NCBI RefSeq assembly: GCF_045679555.1
Contig: NC_092094.1
Span: forward strand, 30,354,052 to 30,418,051
Reading direction: 5' to 3'
DNA length: 64,000 nt
From: Salvelinus alpinus
Lineage: Eukaryota > Chordata > Actinopteri > Salmoniformes > Salmonidae
The position numbers were made by a program, and so were the translations under genes. This document shows, piece by piece, positions 26,240 through 38,354 of the stretch. Each line of letters opens with the position of its first letter. Position 1 is the stretch's first letter. The notes below the pieces were generated by a model that was not told where the DNA came from, searched no databases, and was given only the letters and a program-made list of their open reading frames with translations.

Positions 26240-27801
26240 CACTGCTCAAAAAAATAAAGGGAACACTTAAACAACACAATGTAACTCCAAGTCAATCACA
26301 CTTCTGTGAAATCAAACTGTCCACTTAGGAAGCAACACTGATTGACAATAAATGTCACATGCTGTTGTGCAAATGGAATAGACAAAAGGTGGAAATTATA
26401 GGCAATTAGCAAGACACCCCCAATAAAGGAGTGATTCTGCAGGTGGTGACCACAGACCACTTCTCAGTTCCTATGCTTCCTGGCTGATGTTTTGGTCACT
26501 TTTGAATGCTGGCGGTGCTCTCACTCTAGTGGTAGCATGAGACGGAGTCTACAACCCACACAAGTGGCTCAGGTAGTGCAGCTCATCCAGGATGGCACAT
26601 CAATGCGAGCTGTGGCAAGAAGGTTTGCTGTGTCTGTCAGCGTAGTGTCCAGAGCATGAAGGCGCTACCAGGAGACAGGCCAGTACATCAGGAGACGTGG
26701 AGGAGGACGTAGGAGGGCAACAACCCAGCAGCAGGACCGCTACCTCCGCCTTTGTGCAAGGAGGAGCACTGCCAGAGCCCTGCAAAATGACCTCCAGCAG
26801 GCCACAAATGTGCATGTGTCAGCATATGGTCTCACAAGGGCTCTGAGGATCTCATCTCGGTACCTAATGGCAGTCAGGCTACCTCTGGCGAGCACATGGA
26901 GGGCTGTGAAGCCCCACAAAGAAATGCCACCCCACACCATGACTGACCCACCGCCAAACCGGTCATGCTGGAGGATGTTGCAGGCAGCAGAACGTTCTCC
27001 ACGGCGTCTCCAGACTCTGTCACGTCTGTCACATGTGCTCAGTGTGAACCTGCTTTCATCTGTGAAGAGCACAGGGCGCCAGTGGCGAATTTCCCAATCT
27101 TGGTGTTCTCTGGCAAATGCCAAACGTCCTGCACGGTGTTGGGGGATAAGCACAACCCCCACCTGTGGACGTCGGGCCCTCATACCACCCTCATGGAGTC
27201 TGTTTCTGACCGTTTGAGCAGACACATGCACATTTGTGGCCTGCTGGAGGTCATTTTGCAGGGCTCTGGCAGTGCTCCTCCTTGCACAAAGGCGGAGGTA
27301 GCGGTCCTGCTGCTGGGTTGTTGCCCTCCTATGGCCTCCTCCACGTCTCCTGATGTACTGGCCTGTCTCCTGGTAGCGCCTCCATGCTCTGGACACTACG
27401 CTGACAGACACAGCAAACCTTCTTGCCACAGCTCGCATTGATGTGCCATCCTGGATGAGCTGCACTACCTGAGCCACTTGTGTGGGTTGTAGACTCCGTC
27501 TCATGCTACCACTAGAGTGAAAGCACCACCAGCATTCAAAAGTGACCAAAACATCAGCCAGGAAGCATAGGAACTGAGAAGTGGTCTGTGGTCACCACCT
27601 GCAGAACCACTCCTTTATTGGGGGTGTCTTGCTAATTGCCTATAATTTCCACCTTTTGTCTATTCCATTTGCACAACAGCATGTGACATTTATTGTCAAT
27701 CAGTGTTGCTTCCTAAGTGGACAGTTTGATTTCACAGAAGTGTGATTGACTTGGAGTTACATTGTGTTGTTTAAGTGTTCCCTTTATTTTTTTGAGCAGT
27801 G
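26240..27801. mobile_element. Inverted-duplicate Tc1-like element with two left ends
   Basis: Both termini are CACTGCTCAAAAAAATAAAG facing inward, with TA flanks (26238-26239 and 27802-27803). The first ~580 bp (26240-26820) is the inverse of 27221-27801, so both ends are the 5' end of the family seen complete at 40120-41684. The minus-strand arm continues through the transposase to a junction at about 26820 ('gtgtc|agcatatg'). The 3' end of the family is missing. Confidence 0.9.
26740..27504 (-). pseudogene. Truncated Tc1 transposase with antisense-encoded tail
   Basis: It starts [18 protein letters not shown] at 27504 and keeps both DNA-binding helix-turn-helix parts and the first catalytic block (FTDESRF), then [11 protein letters not shown]. 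At the inversion junction (about residue 228) the frame runs into the antisense of its own N-terminal region and stops at 26740. The second and third catalytic residues are absent. The plus-strand arm also holds a separate fragment of the N-terminus with a stop (agcatga). Confidence 0.85.
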
Positions 27802-27807
27802 TATATA

Positions 27808-29414
27808 CAGTGGGGAGAACAAGTATTTGATACACTGCCGATTTTGCAGGTTTTCCTACTTACAAAGCATTTAGAGGTCTGTAATTTTTATCATAGGTAC
27901 ACTTCAACTGTGAGAGACGGAATCTAAAACAAAAATCCAGAAAATCACATTGTATGATTTTTAAGTAATTAATTTGCATTTTATTGCATGACATAAGTAT
28001 TTGATCACCTACCAACCAGTAAGATTTCCGGCTCTCACAGACCTGTTAGTTTTTCTTTAAGACGCCCTCCTGTTCTCCACTCATTACCTGTATTAACTGC
28101 ACCTGTTTGAACTCGTTACCTGTATAAAAGACACCTGTCCACACACTCAATCAAACAGACTCCAACCTCTCCACAATGGCCAAGACCAGAGAGCTGTGTA
28201 AGGACATCAGGGATAAAATTGTAGACCTGCACAAGGCTGGGATGGGCTACAGGACAATAGGCAAGCAGCTTGGTGAGAAGGCAACAACTGTTGGCGCAAT
28301 TATTAGAAAATGGAAGAAGTTCAAGATGACGGTCAATCACCCTCGGTCTGGGGCTCCATGCAAGATCTCACCTCGTGGGGCATCAATGATCATGAGGAAG
28401 GTGAGGGATCAGCCCAGAACTACACGGCAGGACCTGGTCAATGACCTGAAGAGAGCTGGGACCACAGTCTCAAAGAAAACCATTAGTAACACACTACGCC
28501 GTCATGGATTAAAATCCTGCAGCGCACGCAAGGTCCCCCTGCTCAAGCCAGCGCATGTCCAGGCCCGTCTGAAGTTTGCTAATGACCATCTGGATGATCC
28601 AGAGGAGGAATGGGAGAAGGTCATGTGGTCTGATGAGACAAAAATAGAGCTTTTTGGTCTAAACTCCACTCGCTGTGTTTGGAGGAAGAAGAAGGATGAG
28701 TACAACCCCAAGAACACCATCCCAACTGTGAAGCATGGAGGTGGAAACATCATTCTTTGGGGATGCTTTTCTGCAAAGGGGACAGGACGACTGCACCGTA
28801 TTGAGGGGAGGATGGATGGGGCCATGTATCGCGAGATCTTGGCCAACAACCTCCTTCCCTCAGTAAGAGCATTGAAGATGGGTCGTGGCTGGGTCTTCCA
28901 GAATGACAACGACCCAAAACACACAGCCAGGGCAACTAAGGAGTGGCTCCGTAAGAAGCATCTCAAGGTCCTGGAGTGGTCTAGCCAGTCTCCAGACCTG
29001 AACCCAATAGAAAATCTTTGGAGGGAGCTGAAAGTCCGTATTGCCCAGCGACAGCCCCGAAACCTGAAGGATCTGGAGAAGGTCTGTATGGAGGAGTGGG
29101 CCAAAATCCCTGCTGCAGTGTGTGCAAACCTGGTCAATAACTACAGGAAACGTCTGATCTCTGTAATTGCAAACAAAGGTTTCTGTACCAAATATTAAGT
29201 TCTGCTTTTCTGATGTATCAAATACTTATGTCATGCAATAAAATGCTAATTAATTACTTAAAAATCATACAATGTGATTTTCTGGATTTTTGTTTTAGAT
29301 TCCGTCTCTCACAGTTGAAGTGTACCTATGATAAAAATTACAGACCTCTACATGCTTTGTAAGTAGGAAAACCTGCAAAATCGGCAGTGTATCAAATACT
29401 TGTTCTCCCCACTG
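27808..29414 (+). mobile_element. Tc1-like element with intact transposase
   Basis: Termini CAGTGGGGAGAACAAGTATT inverted at the right end, flanked by TA (27806-27807 and 29415-29416); 1607 bp. It lies 6 bp from the preceding Tc1 element. A second intact copy, opposite strand, is at 56022-57630. Confidence 0.95.
28176..29198 (+). CDS. Tc1-like transposase, intact (340 aa)
   Basis: Cut-and-paste transposase of the Tc1/mariner superfamily. It starts [20 protein letters not shown] and ends FCTKY at 29198 with no break. The N-terminal half (about residues 1-110) carries two helix-turn-helix motifs (e.g. [12 protein letters not shown] and [11 protein letters not shown]). The catalytic triad is DD34[23 protein letters not shown], with 34 residues between the second D and E. 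340 aa is the expected full length. Odd residues relative to the other copy are LEWSSQSPD (usually WPSQSPD) and QNDND. Whether it is active cannot be told from sequence. Confidence 0.93.
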   Translation: MAKTRELCKDIRDKIVDLHKAGMGYRTIGKQLGEKATTVGAIIRKWKKFKMTVNHPRSGAPCKISPRGASMIMRKVRDQPRTTRQDLVNDLKRAGTTVSKKTISNTLRRHGLKSCSARKVPLLKPAHVQARLKFANDHLDDPEEEWEKVMWSDETKIELFGLNSTRCVWRKKKDEYNPKNTIPTVKHGGGNIILWGCFSAKGTGRLHRIEGRMDGAMYREILANNLLPSVRALKMGRGWVFQNDNDPKHTARATKEWLRKKHLKVLEWSSQSPDLNPIENLWRELKVRIAQRQPRNLKDLEKVCMEEWAKIPAAVCANLVNNYRKRLISVIANKGFCTKY

Positions 29415-29454
29415 TATATGGAGCATACAAAAATCTCAGCTCTGCAGATTTTGC

Positions 29455-29560
29455 TGTGAAGAAAAATTAAAGATAATTTATTCTGGTATTGTCCCCATGT
29501 AGCTTGTTTCTGGTCACAGGTTCAGGAATGGCAAAAAAATCAAAACATTAATTTAAAATG
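29455..29560 (+). pseudogene. LINE ORF2 C-terminal fragment
   Basis: The translation contains FWYCPHVACFWSQVQEWQK, similar to the Cys/aromatic C-terminal motif of L1-like LINE ORF2 proteins. It is only a fragment; flanking sequence to 29850 shows nothing else. Confidence 0.45.
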
Positions 29561-29850
29561 AACCCTACAAATAGCAGTGTTGGCTGATTTGGAAAGCCAT
29601 AGTCAATCAACAATATAATAATGCTCTTAGGAAAAATATTAATCTTTGACGTACAATACTATGCGATTAGAGAAGTTCATAATTCATGTGAGACATCACA
29701 GCACAGTAAAGAAATATATGGCATGTGGAAATCAAAAGGGGGTGGTCTACGGAGATAGGTGGGATGGGCTGAGAGTTTAAAAATCTCATGATGATAATTT
29801 TTATTACTGGTCGTGACACTGCTGTCAAGGCAACGGAAGGAGGGTGGGGA

Positions 29851-30700
29851 GATGGCGGAAAAGGAAATAAGGAAGAAAGAGGAGGATATTCTGAATAAAC
29901 ATGGAATGGGGGATTACAGAGGCCTTCTGAAAGATCTGGTGTAGAATATGATGGACAAGAAAAAAGGAGGGATATGGAATATGCTTTGAGTGAATATGGA
30001 ACGGAGGATCGCACAGAACTTTTGGAAGAGCTTGAGGAGGAAATGGAACCTGACGAGAGTGAAGATGAATTAAATGTGGTGGCAGTTGCAGTGATTACTG
30101 CTGAGAAGAAGTTGAGTGTAGAGGGAAGTAGTCATGTGAGGAAAGTGGGTGTCAAGTGTAAAAACAGCAATACCTGCTCCAGTAGTTCGGAGATGGAACT
30201 TGTTGAGAGTGAGGGTGAAGTACCTGCGGCGAGGACCACAAAATTCGGGCCTTTTCCCAAGAATGACAAGGACGATTTTGCCACAATGGGAGTGAGATTT
30301 GTAGAGAGAATGGATCCTTGCTTTTTGGTTGCTCCATATGTGGTGTCAGTTTGGGTAAAGGAAAGGTTGGGGACTGTTGAGTTGGTGAAGGTAACTTGGA
30401 CTCGTGATTATTTGTTGCGTTTCCTCCACCCAGAGGGAGCGAGCGCTCCAGATTACAAGATTAGGGACAAGAATTGTAACCTGCTTTGCTCTCCGGAGTG
30501 TGGTATCGGTGGAGAAAGTTGTGTGTGTTAGTTGTGGGGGTGATCATGGGGCTGGAGATCGGAGGTGTCCGGTGAAAGAAAGGCAGGTTGAGGTTGCCAG
30601 GGTTAGAGTACAGTAGTACAGAAAGTGTTGTATGCCGAAGCAGTGAAGAGAGTGGTAGAGGAAGATGGGTACAGGGTGAGGGATCCTGAGAGGATTCCTG
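29851..30700 (+). pseudogene. LINE ORF1-like protein with zinc knuckle, broken
   Basis: A frame starts MAEKEIRKKEEDILNKHGMG near 29851, stops, and is followed by an acidic frame at 29974-30531 (ELLEELEEEMEPDESEDEL). The next frame has CVSCGGDHGAGDRRC (about 30520-30560), a CCHC-like knuckle, then EVARVRVQ. This arrangement fits a retrotransposon ORF1/gag-like protein with frameshifts. The exact LINE clade is not assigned. Confidence 0.6.
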
Positions 30701-30724
30701 TGAGTAGGCAGAGATCAAGAGAGT

Positions 30725-30890
30725 GATGGGAAGAATATGTGCTGCTTTTTCGACTCTCCCTCTCTCTGTCTCTCTCTCTACCGCACCTGCTATCTCGACC
30801 TCTGAATGCTCAGTTATGAAAAGCCAACTTACTCCTGAGGTGCTGACCTGTTGCACCCTCTACAACCACTGTGATTATTATTAAAAAAGG
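30725..30890 (+). repeat. LINE 3'-region repeat fragment
   Basis: The segment containing 'ctcctgaggtgctgacctgt' and 'accactgtgattattatta' is repeated at about 32428-32563. It is the same retroelement region that forms the insertion in the Tc1 element below. 30890-31131 holds nothing recognised. Confidence 0.6.
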
Positions 30891-31450
30891 GAGTTAGCAA
30901 TCAGTTGACAACAGATACTCAAAACAGACATATTTTTGCCTCTAAAAATAAAAGTTCAATACAAACATTTGTAAAATATGGAAAATGATTAATTTGATAA
31001 TCCCCAATAAAACCATAACCATTCTATCAGATCTTTCAACACTCTGACGGAGCTGATGTTAGACAAAAATCTGACAGAGTTGACAAAAATAGCATTTGTT
31101 GCTTTATGACTCTAAAACCTAATTAAAATGTAAGTGCATTCAAGACCCCTTGACTCTTCCCACATTTTGTTAAGTTACAGCCTTATTCTAAAATTGATTA
31201 AATAGTTCCCCCCCCCTCATCAATCTACACACAATACCCCATAATGACGAAGCCAAAACAGGTGTTACATTTTTTAGCTAATTTATAAAAAATAAAAAAC
31301 AGAAATATCACAGTATTCAGACTCTTTACTCAGTACTTTGTAGAAGCACCTTTTGCAGTGATTACAGCCTTGAGTATTCTTGGGTATGACACTACAACCT
31401 TGGCACACCAGTTTTTGTGGAGTTTCTCCCATTCTTCTCTGCAGATCCTC

Positions 31451-31831
31451 TCAAGCTCTGACAGATTGGATGGGGAGTGTCACTGCACAGCTATTTTCAG
31501 GTCTCTCCAGAGATGTTAGATCGGGTTCAAGTCCAGACTCTGGTTGGGCCACACAAGGACATTGAGGCTTGTCCCGGAGCCACTCCTGCATTGTCTTGGC
31601 TGTGGGCTTAAGGTCCTTGTCCTGTTTGAAGGTGAACCTTTGTCCCAGTTTGAGGTCCTGAGCGCTCTGGAGCAGGTTTTCATCAAGTATCTCTCTGTAC
31701 TTTGCTCCGTTCATCTTTCCCTTGATACTGACTAGTCTCCCTGTCCCTGCCGCTGAAAAAGATCCCCACAGCATGATGCTGCCACCACCATGCTTCACCG
31801 TAAGGATGGTGCCAGGTTTCCCCCCAGACAT
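31451..31831 (-). pseudogene. Tc1 transposase fragment with damaged catalytic block
   Basis: It contains [17 protein letters not shown], then [19 protein letters not shown] and the changed block KQDKDLKPT, where the conserved N-D-P-K-H is lost. Downstream the third catalytic block is frameshifted. Confidence 0.8.
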
Positions 31832-32309
31832 GAAGCTTGGAATTCAGGCCAATGAGTTCAATCTTGGTTTCATAAAACCAGATAATCTTGTTTCTTATGG
31901 TCTGAGAGTTATTTAGGTGCCTTTTGGCAAACTCTAAGTGTTATGTGCCTTTTCCTGAGGAGTGGCTTCCGTCTAGCTACTCTACCATAAAGGCCTGATT
32001 GGTGGAGTGGTGCAGAGATGGTTGTCCTTCTGGAAGGTTCTCCCATCTCCACAGAGGAACTCTGGAGCTCTGTCAGAGTGACCATTGGGTTCTAGGTCAC
32101 CTTCCTGACCAAGGCCTTTCTCCCCCGATTGCTCAGTTTGGCTGGGTGGCCAGCTCTAGGAAGAGTCTTGGTGGTTCCAAACTTCTTCCATTTAAGAATG
32201 ATGGAGGCCACTGTGTTCTTAGGGAACGTCAATGCTGCAGAAATGTTTTGGTACCCTTCCCCAGATCTGTGCCTTGACACAATCCTGTTTCGGAGCTCTA
32301 CGGATAATG

Positions 32310-32826
32310 GACTGATGACTCCTTGCTGTCCCCAGTCCACCTGGTCATGCTGCTGCTCCAGTTTCAAATGTTCTGGTAGCGGCTATGGAACCCTGACCTG
32401 TTTACTGGACGTGCTACCTTGTCCCGGACCTGCTGTTTTGGACTCTCTCTCTACTGCACCTGCTGTCTCTAACTCTGAATAATTGGCTATGAAAAGCTAA
32501 CTGACATTTTCTCCTGAGGTGCTGACCTGTTGCACCCTCTACAACCACTGTGATTATTATTATCTGACTCTGCTGGTCATCTATGAATGTTTGACCATCT
32601 TGGCCATGTTCTGTTATAATCTCCACCCGGAACAGCCAGAAGAGGACTGGCCTCCCCTCAGAGCTTGGTTCCTCTTTAGATTTCTTTCTAGTTTCTGGCC
32701 TTTCTAGGGAGTTTTTCCTAGCCACTGTGCTTTTACATCTGCATTGTTTGAGGTTTTAGGCTGGGTTTCTGTACAGCACTTTGTGACATCGGCTGATGTA
32801 AAAATAAATACATTTGATTAAATCCT
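32310..32826 (+). mobile_element. LINE 3'-end insertion inside the Tc1 element
   Basis: The Tc1 sequence breaks after 'gagctctacggataa' and resumes at 'tccttcgacctcatggct'. The inserted ~515 bp ends 'tttgtgacatcggctgatgt' and 'aaataaatacatttgatta', a 3' end typical of abundant fish LINE copies. It separates the first few codons of the transposase from the rest. Confidence 0.7.
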
Positions 32827-33296
32827 TCGACCTCATGGCTTGATCTTTTTCTCTGACATGCACTGTCAACTGTGGAACCTTATATAGACAGGTGTGTGCC
32901 TTTCCAAATCATGTACAATCAATTGAATTTACCACGGGTGGACTCCAATCAAGTTTTAGAAACATCTCAAGGATGATCAATGGAAACAGGATGCACGTGA
33001 GCTCAATTTCAAGTCTCATAGCAAAGAGTCTGAATACATATGTAAATAGTTGTTATTATTTTTACAATGTAGCTACTTCATCGTTCACATATAAGAATAA
33101 CAATCGAGTGTAGCCTATTTGTCTTCCAAAGACAGCCAATACTTCACAAAGTTCCCACCCTTAGTCCTTTTTTAAAATGTATTTATATATTTTTCAATTT
33201 TATTAACAACAAATCAATACAGGAAGTACATGTGGGAACACAAGTATATATGAATAATATACAATGGACAATTGGGCTAGGGGGTACAATATCATA

Positions 33297-34128
33297 TTAC
33301 ACAAGGACCTTAAGGGACATACATACACTTATAATTCTAACAGCTTTTTTGTAAGTAGAGTATTTAATTGTCTTAAAATAGAGTTCAATTTCTTTTTGTA
33401 AGGTAAGAAAATGTATTTTTTTGTTTGTAAATTTACATTTGTGAATATGAAATTTGGCCAAAAGAATAATGAAATTAATTACATAAAAATGTTTCAGCTT
33501 ATTTCTATCGTAGATAAAGAATCCAAACAGTACATCTCTCCACAATAGTGTAAGATCTTCATAAATGTGTTCAATTATAAATCTACTGATGACTTGCCAC
33601 AGTTTTCTTACATGAATAAAATGCCAAAAAAGATGCAACACTGTTTCTGGGTGGTCATTACAAAAGGAATAATTTGAGTTGATGTTTTCCTTAAACTTCT
33701 TCATATAGTGGTTGGCAGGATAATATTTATGAATAATTTTAAAGGAAACTTCCTTAATTTTGTTAACAAGTAGGTATGTGTGTGGCAACATCCAAACTTT
33801 TTTCTAACAGATATTATCAATAAATCCATTCCAATAAGGCATGACATAATACAACATCCTGCTGAAACAAGGTTCGTATCGCTCTGTTGTTGAATGGACC
33901 AAAAGAGAAACAAATCTTTCCTACTGATGAGTCAACAGGGTCAACGGAAGGTAGGCTCTGAGGGTCAGGTCTTGACACGTTCCTGAATAATAAAGCAACA
34001 CCTGAGGGAATGGCATCTAAAACAATTGCAAAATCTTTAGGTGTTACAGGGACCTTGTAAAGTGATAAGAATTCCTTATAACTGAGTAAAAGACCCTCTG
34101 CATTTACCAGTAGGCTCACCAATAGGAT
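33297..34128 (-). pseudogene. LINE ORF2 C-terminal part (3' of the LTR insertion)
   Basis: Minus-strand frames contain EFLSLYKVPVTPKDFAIVLD, then KIIHKYYPANHYMKKF and SFCNDHPETVLHLFWHF. The last matches the C-terminal Cys/His motif of L1-type ORF2. It is broken by frameshifts. Confidence 0.8.
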
Positions 34129-34282
34129 ATTATTGTCACGTTCCTGACCTTATTTCCTTTGTCTATGTCTATGTCAGTTGCCTGTGTCTGCATTGTTTAG
34201 CTTTAGCGTCACGTTCGTCAGTTTATTGTTTTGTAGTTTTTCAAGTGTTCTTCGTTTTCGTCTTCGTTTAATAAATTAAAGT

Positions 34283-36223
<1,941 letters not shown>

Positions 36224-36269
36224 GTTCAGGTTTTGCGGCCGGAGTCCGCACCTTGGGGGGGGGGGGTAC

Positions 36270-36494
36270 TGTCACGTTCCTGACCTTATTTCCTTTGTCA
36301 ATGTCTATGTCAGTTGCCTGTGTCTGCACTGTTTAGCTTTAGCGTCACGTTCGTCAGTTTATTGTTTTGTAGTTTGTCAAGTGTTCTTCGTTTTCGTCTT
36401 CGTTTAATAAATTAAAGTATGTATTCAAACCACGCTGCGCTTTGGTCCGATCCTTGCTCCTCCTCAGACGAGGAGGATTACGACGTTCGTGACA
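36270..36494 (+). repeat. 3' LTR (225 bp)
   Basis: Partner of the 5' LTR with few differences, e.g. 'tttgtcaatgtc' against 'tttgtctatgtc'. AATAAA lies at about 36406-36411. Confidence 0.9.
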
Positions 36495-38160
36495 ATTATT
36501 TCGGAACCAATATTCTAAAAACAAAGAAGTATTTTTATACAATTTATCCCGATTATTCCATATATAATATCTATGTGGAGAAAAATTATGCTTATAAATG
36601 AAGGACCATGACAAGAAAACTTGCCGATGAAAAGCAGAAAGTTTCACTGGAACTTTGTCAATATTATAATTGCAAACCAATATGAAGTTAAAGCCACCAA
36701 AAGTAGAGAAGACATGATGAGGAATAAAATTCCACATAGAAGTGGGTCTTCTTAGGAATTGTTTTATCCAATTGATCTTAAAAGTGTTATTTAAGGTGGT
36801 AAAGTCCAGAAAATTCAGCCCACCATTCTCATAAGTGTTCATTACAACAGTTTTCCTAATGTAATGGGTACGGTTTCTCCACAGAAAGTTGAAAAGCATC
36901 TGGTCTATCTCCTTGCTTATTTTACTGTCAAGATATAAAGGTAGAGCGCCATATGTTAGTCTAGAGATACCTTCAGCCTTGGTTATTAGGACTCTTCCTT
37001 TTAAAGATAAGTCCCTCTGTAGCCATTGATTTAGCTTCTTCTGGGTTTTTTTAATAAGAGGGTTAAAATTTAGTAAGCCTCTAGACTTCTGATCCTTTGT
37101 AATGGTTATTATAAGTTCTTCTTTTATTGGAATACCATAATATGAAGGTGTCACACAATCTTTGACAGCCATGAGTTCACATTTACTAATGTTAAGATAA
37201 AGACCAGACGCTTTGGAAAAGGATTGTATCACATTGATCGATATTGGAATTTGGTTAGCATCTTTCAAAAAAAGTGTAGTATTGTCAGCCAGCTGGCTTA
37301 TAATAATTTATTTACCAGCTATGGAAATACCTTGTACAGGACTATTATTTAAAGAATTTGTAAGAAGTTGGGTGATTAATAAAAACAGGTATGGAGAGAT
37401 AGGACAACCTTGCCTAATTCCTCTCTTTAACTCAAATCTAGGTGAGGTGCCATATTTCAATTTGATAGAGCTGTTACCATTTGTATAGAGAGTCTTAATA
37501 GCCTTACAGAAAAAATCCCCAAAGCCAAGTCTCTCAAGGGAGTGGAAGAGGAACTGATACTCTACTGTGTCAAATGCTTTATAAAAATCAAATAATAATA
37601 TGAAGCTATCCTCAGTTATTAGGTCTGAGTAGTCAAGTATGTCTAATACTAGTCTGACATTGTTGGAAATATGTCTGTTCCTCATAAATCCAGACTGTGT
37701 TTCATCAATGACTGCATCCAGGACTTCTTTAATACTTTTTGCAAGTAGTAAGGCTAATATCTTATGGTCATTATTAAGAAGACAAAATGGACGCTAGTTC
37801 TCGATGAGCAGCACTTCTTTTTTGGGTTTAGGTATCAGTGTTATTAACCCCTGACTCATTGTAGGAGGGAGAACATTGTTTTTAATACTCTCTAAAAATA
37901 TTTCAAATAGGAAGGGAGCTACTTCTTCACAAAATAATTTGTAAAATTCTGATGTAACACCTGATGATTTATTGTTCTTTAGATGTTTGATAGACTCTAT
38001 AATCTCTTCAACTTTGATGGGTTCATCACACTGTTTAGATTATATATCACTGATAGAGTGAACATTATTCAGTGAGTCAAAAAACATAACTGTGGATTCC
38101 TGACAGTACGTAGAGCTATACAATTTTCTGTAAAAATTGCTACAGTATTTAGCGATTCAT
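36495..38160 (-). pseudogene. LINE ORF2 reverse transcriptase part (5' of the LTR insertion)
   Basis: Minus-strand order: NNKSSGVTSEFYKLF, LITLIPKPKKE, DETQSGFMRNRHISNN, FDFYKAFDTVE (first catalytic Asp region), RQGCPISPYLF, then the active-site loop. That loop reads QLADNTT, so the usual A-D-D is A-D-N, and a TAA precedes it. KLNQWLQRDLSLKGRVLI and WRNRTHYI follow. The enzyme is dead by catalytic loss and stops. Confidence 0.88.
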
Positions 38161-38354
38161 TTTTGATCATCCTTAATAACGCCACCTTAGTCCAATTACT
38201 TTTATTTTGAACGCCATGACGTGTGTATTCACGTTGGAGGAAATCTTATTCACGTCCGGGTCAGATTGTTTCCAGCATTTTCCCAGACAGCTGATCCGGT
38301 CTATATATTTGAACTGTGAAGACTAAAGAAATAACGACATATTTGATAATTAAT

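Larger units (their letters stand above)
31132..33048 (-). mobile_element. Decayed Tc1-like element split by a LINE fragment
   Basis: The ends resemble a familiar salmonid Tc1 family (right side 'agagtctgaatacatatgta', left side 'gcattcaagaccccttgact'). The minus-strand transposase is in pieces: LSVELRNRIVSRHRSGEGYQ (about 32305-32240), [16 protein letters not shown] (about 31790) and a degraded second catalytic block [13 protein letters not shown] in place of [11 protein letters not shown]. It is inactive. Borders are approximate. Confidence 0.8.

Noticed and set aside
28502-29137. Minus-strand frame of 211 codons (and its mirror at 56300-56914)
   Set aside because: Antisense shadow of the intact Tc1 transposase.
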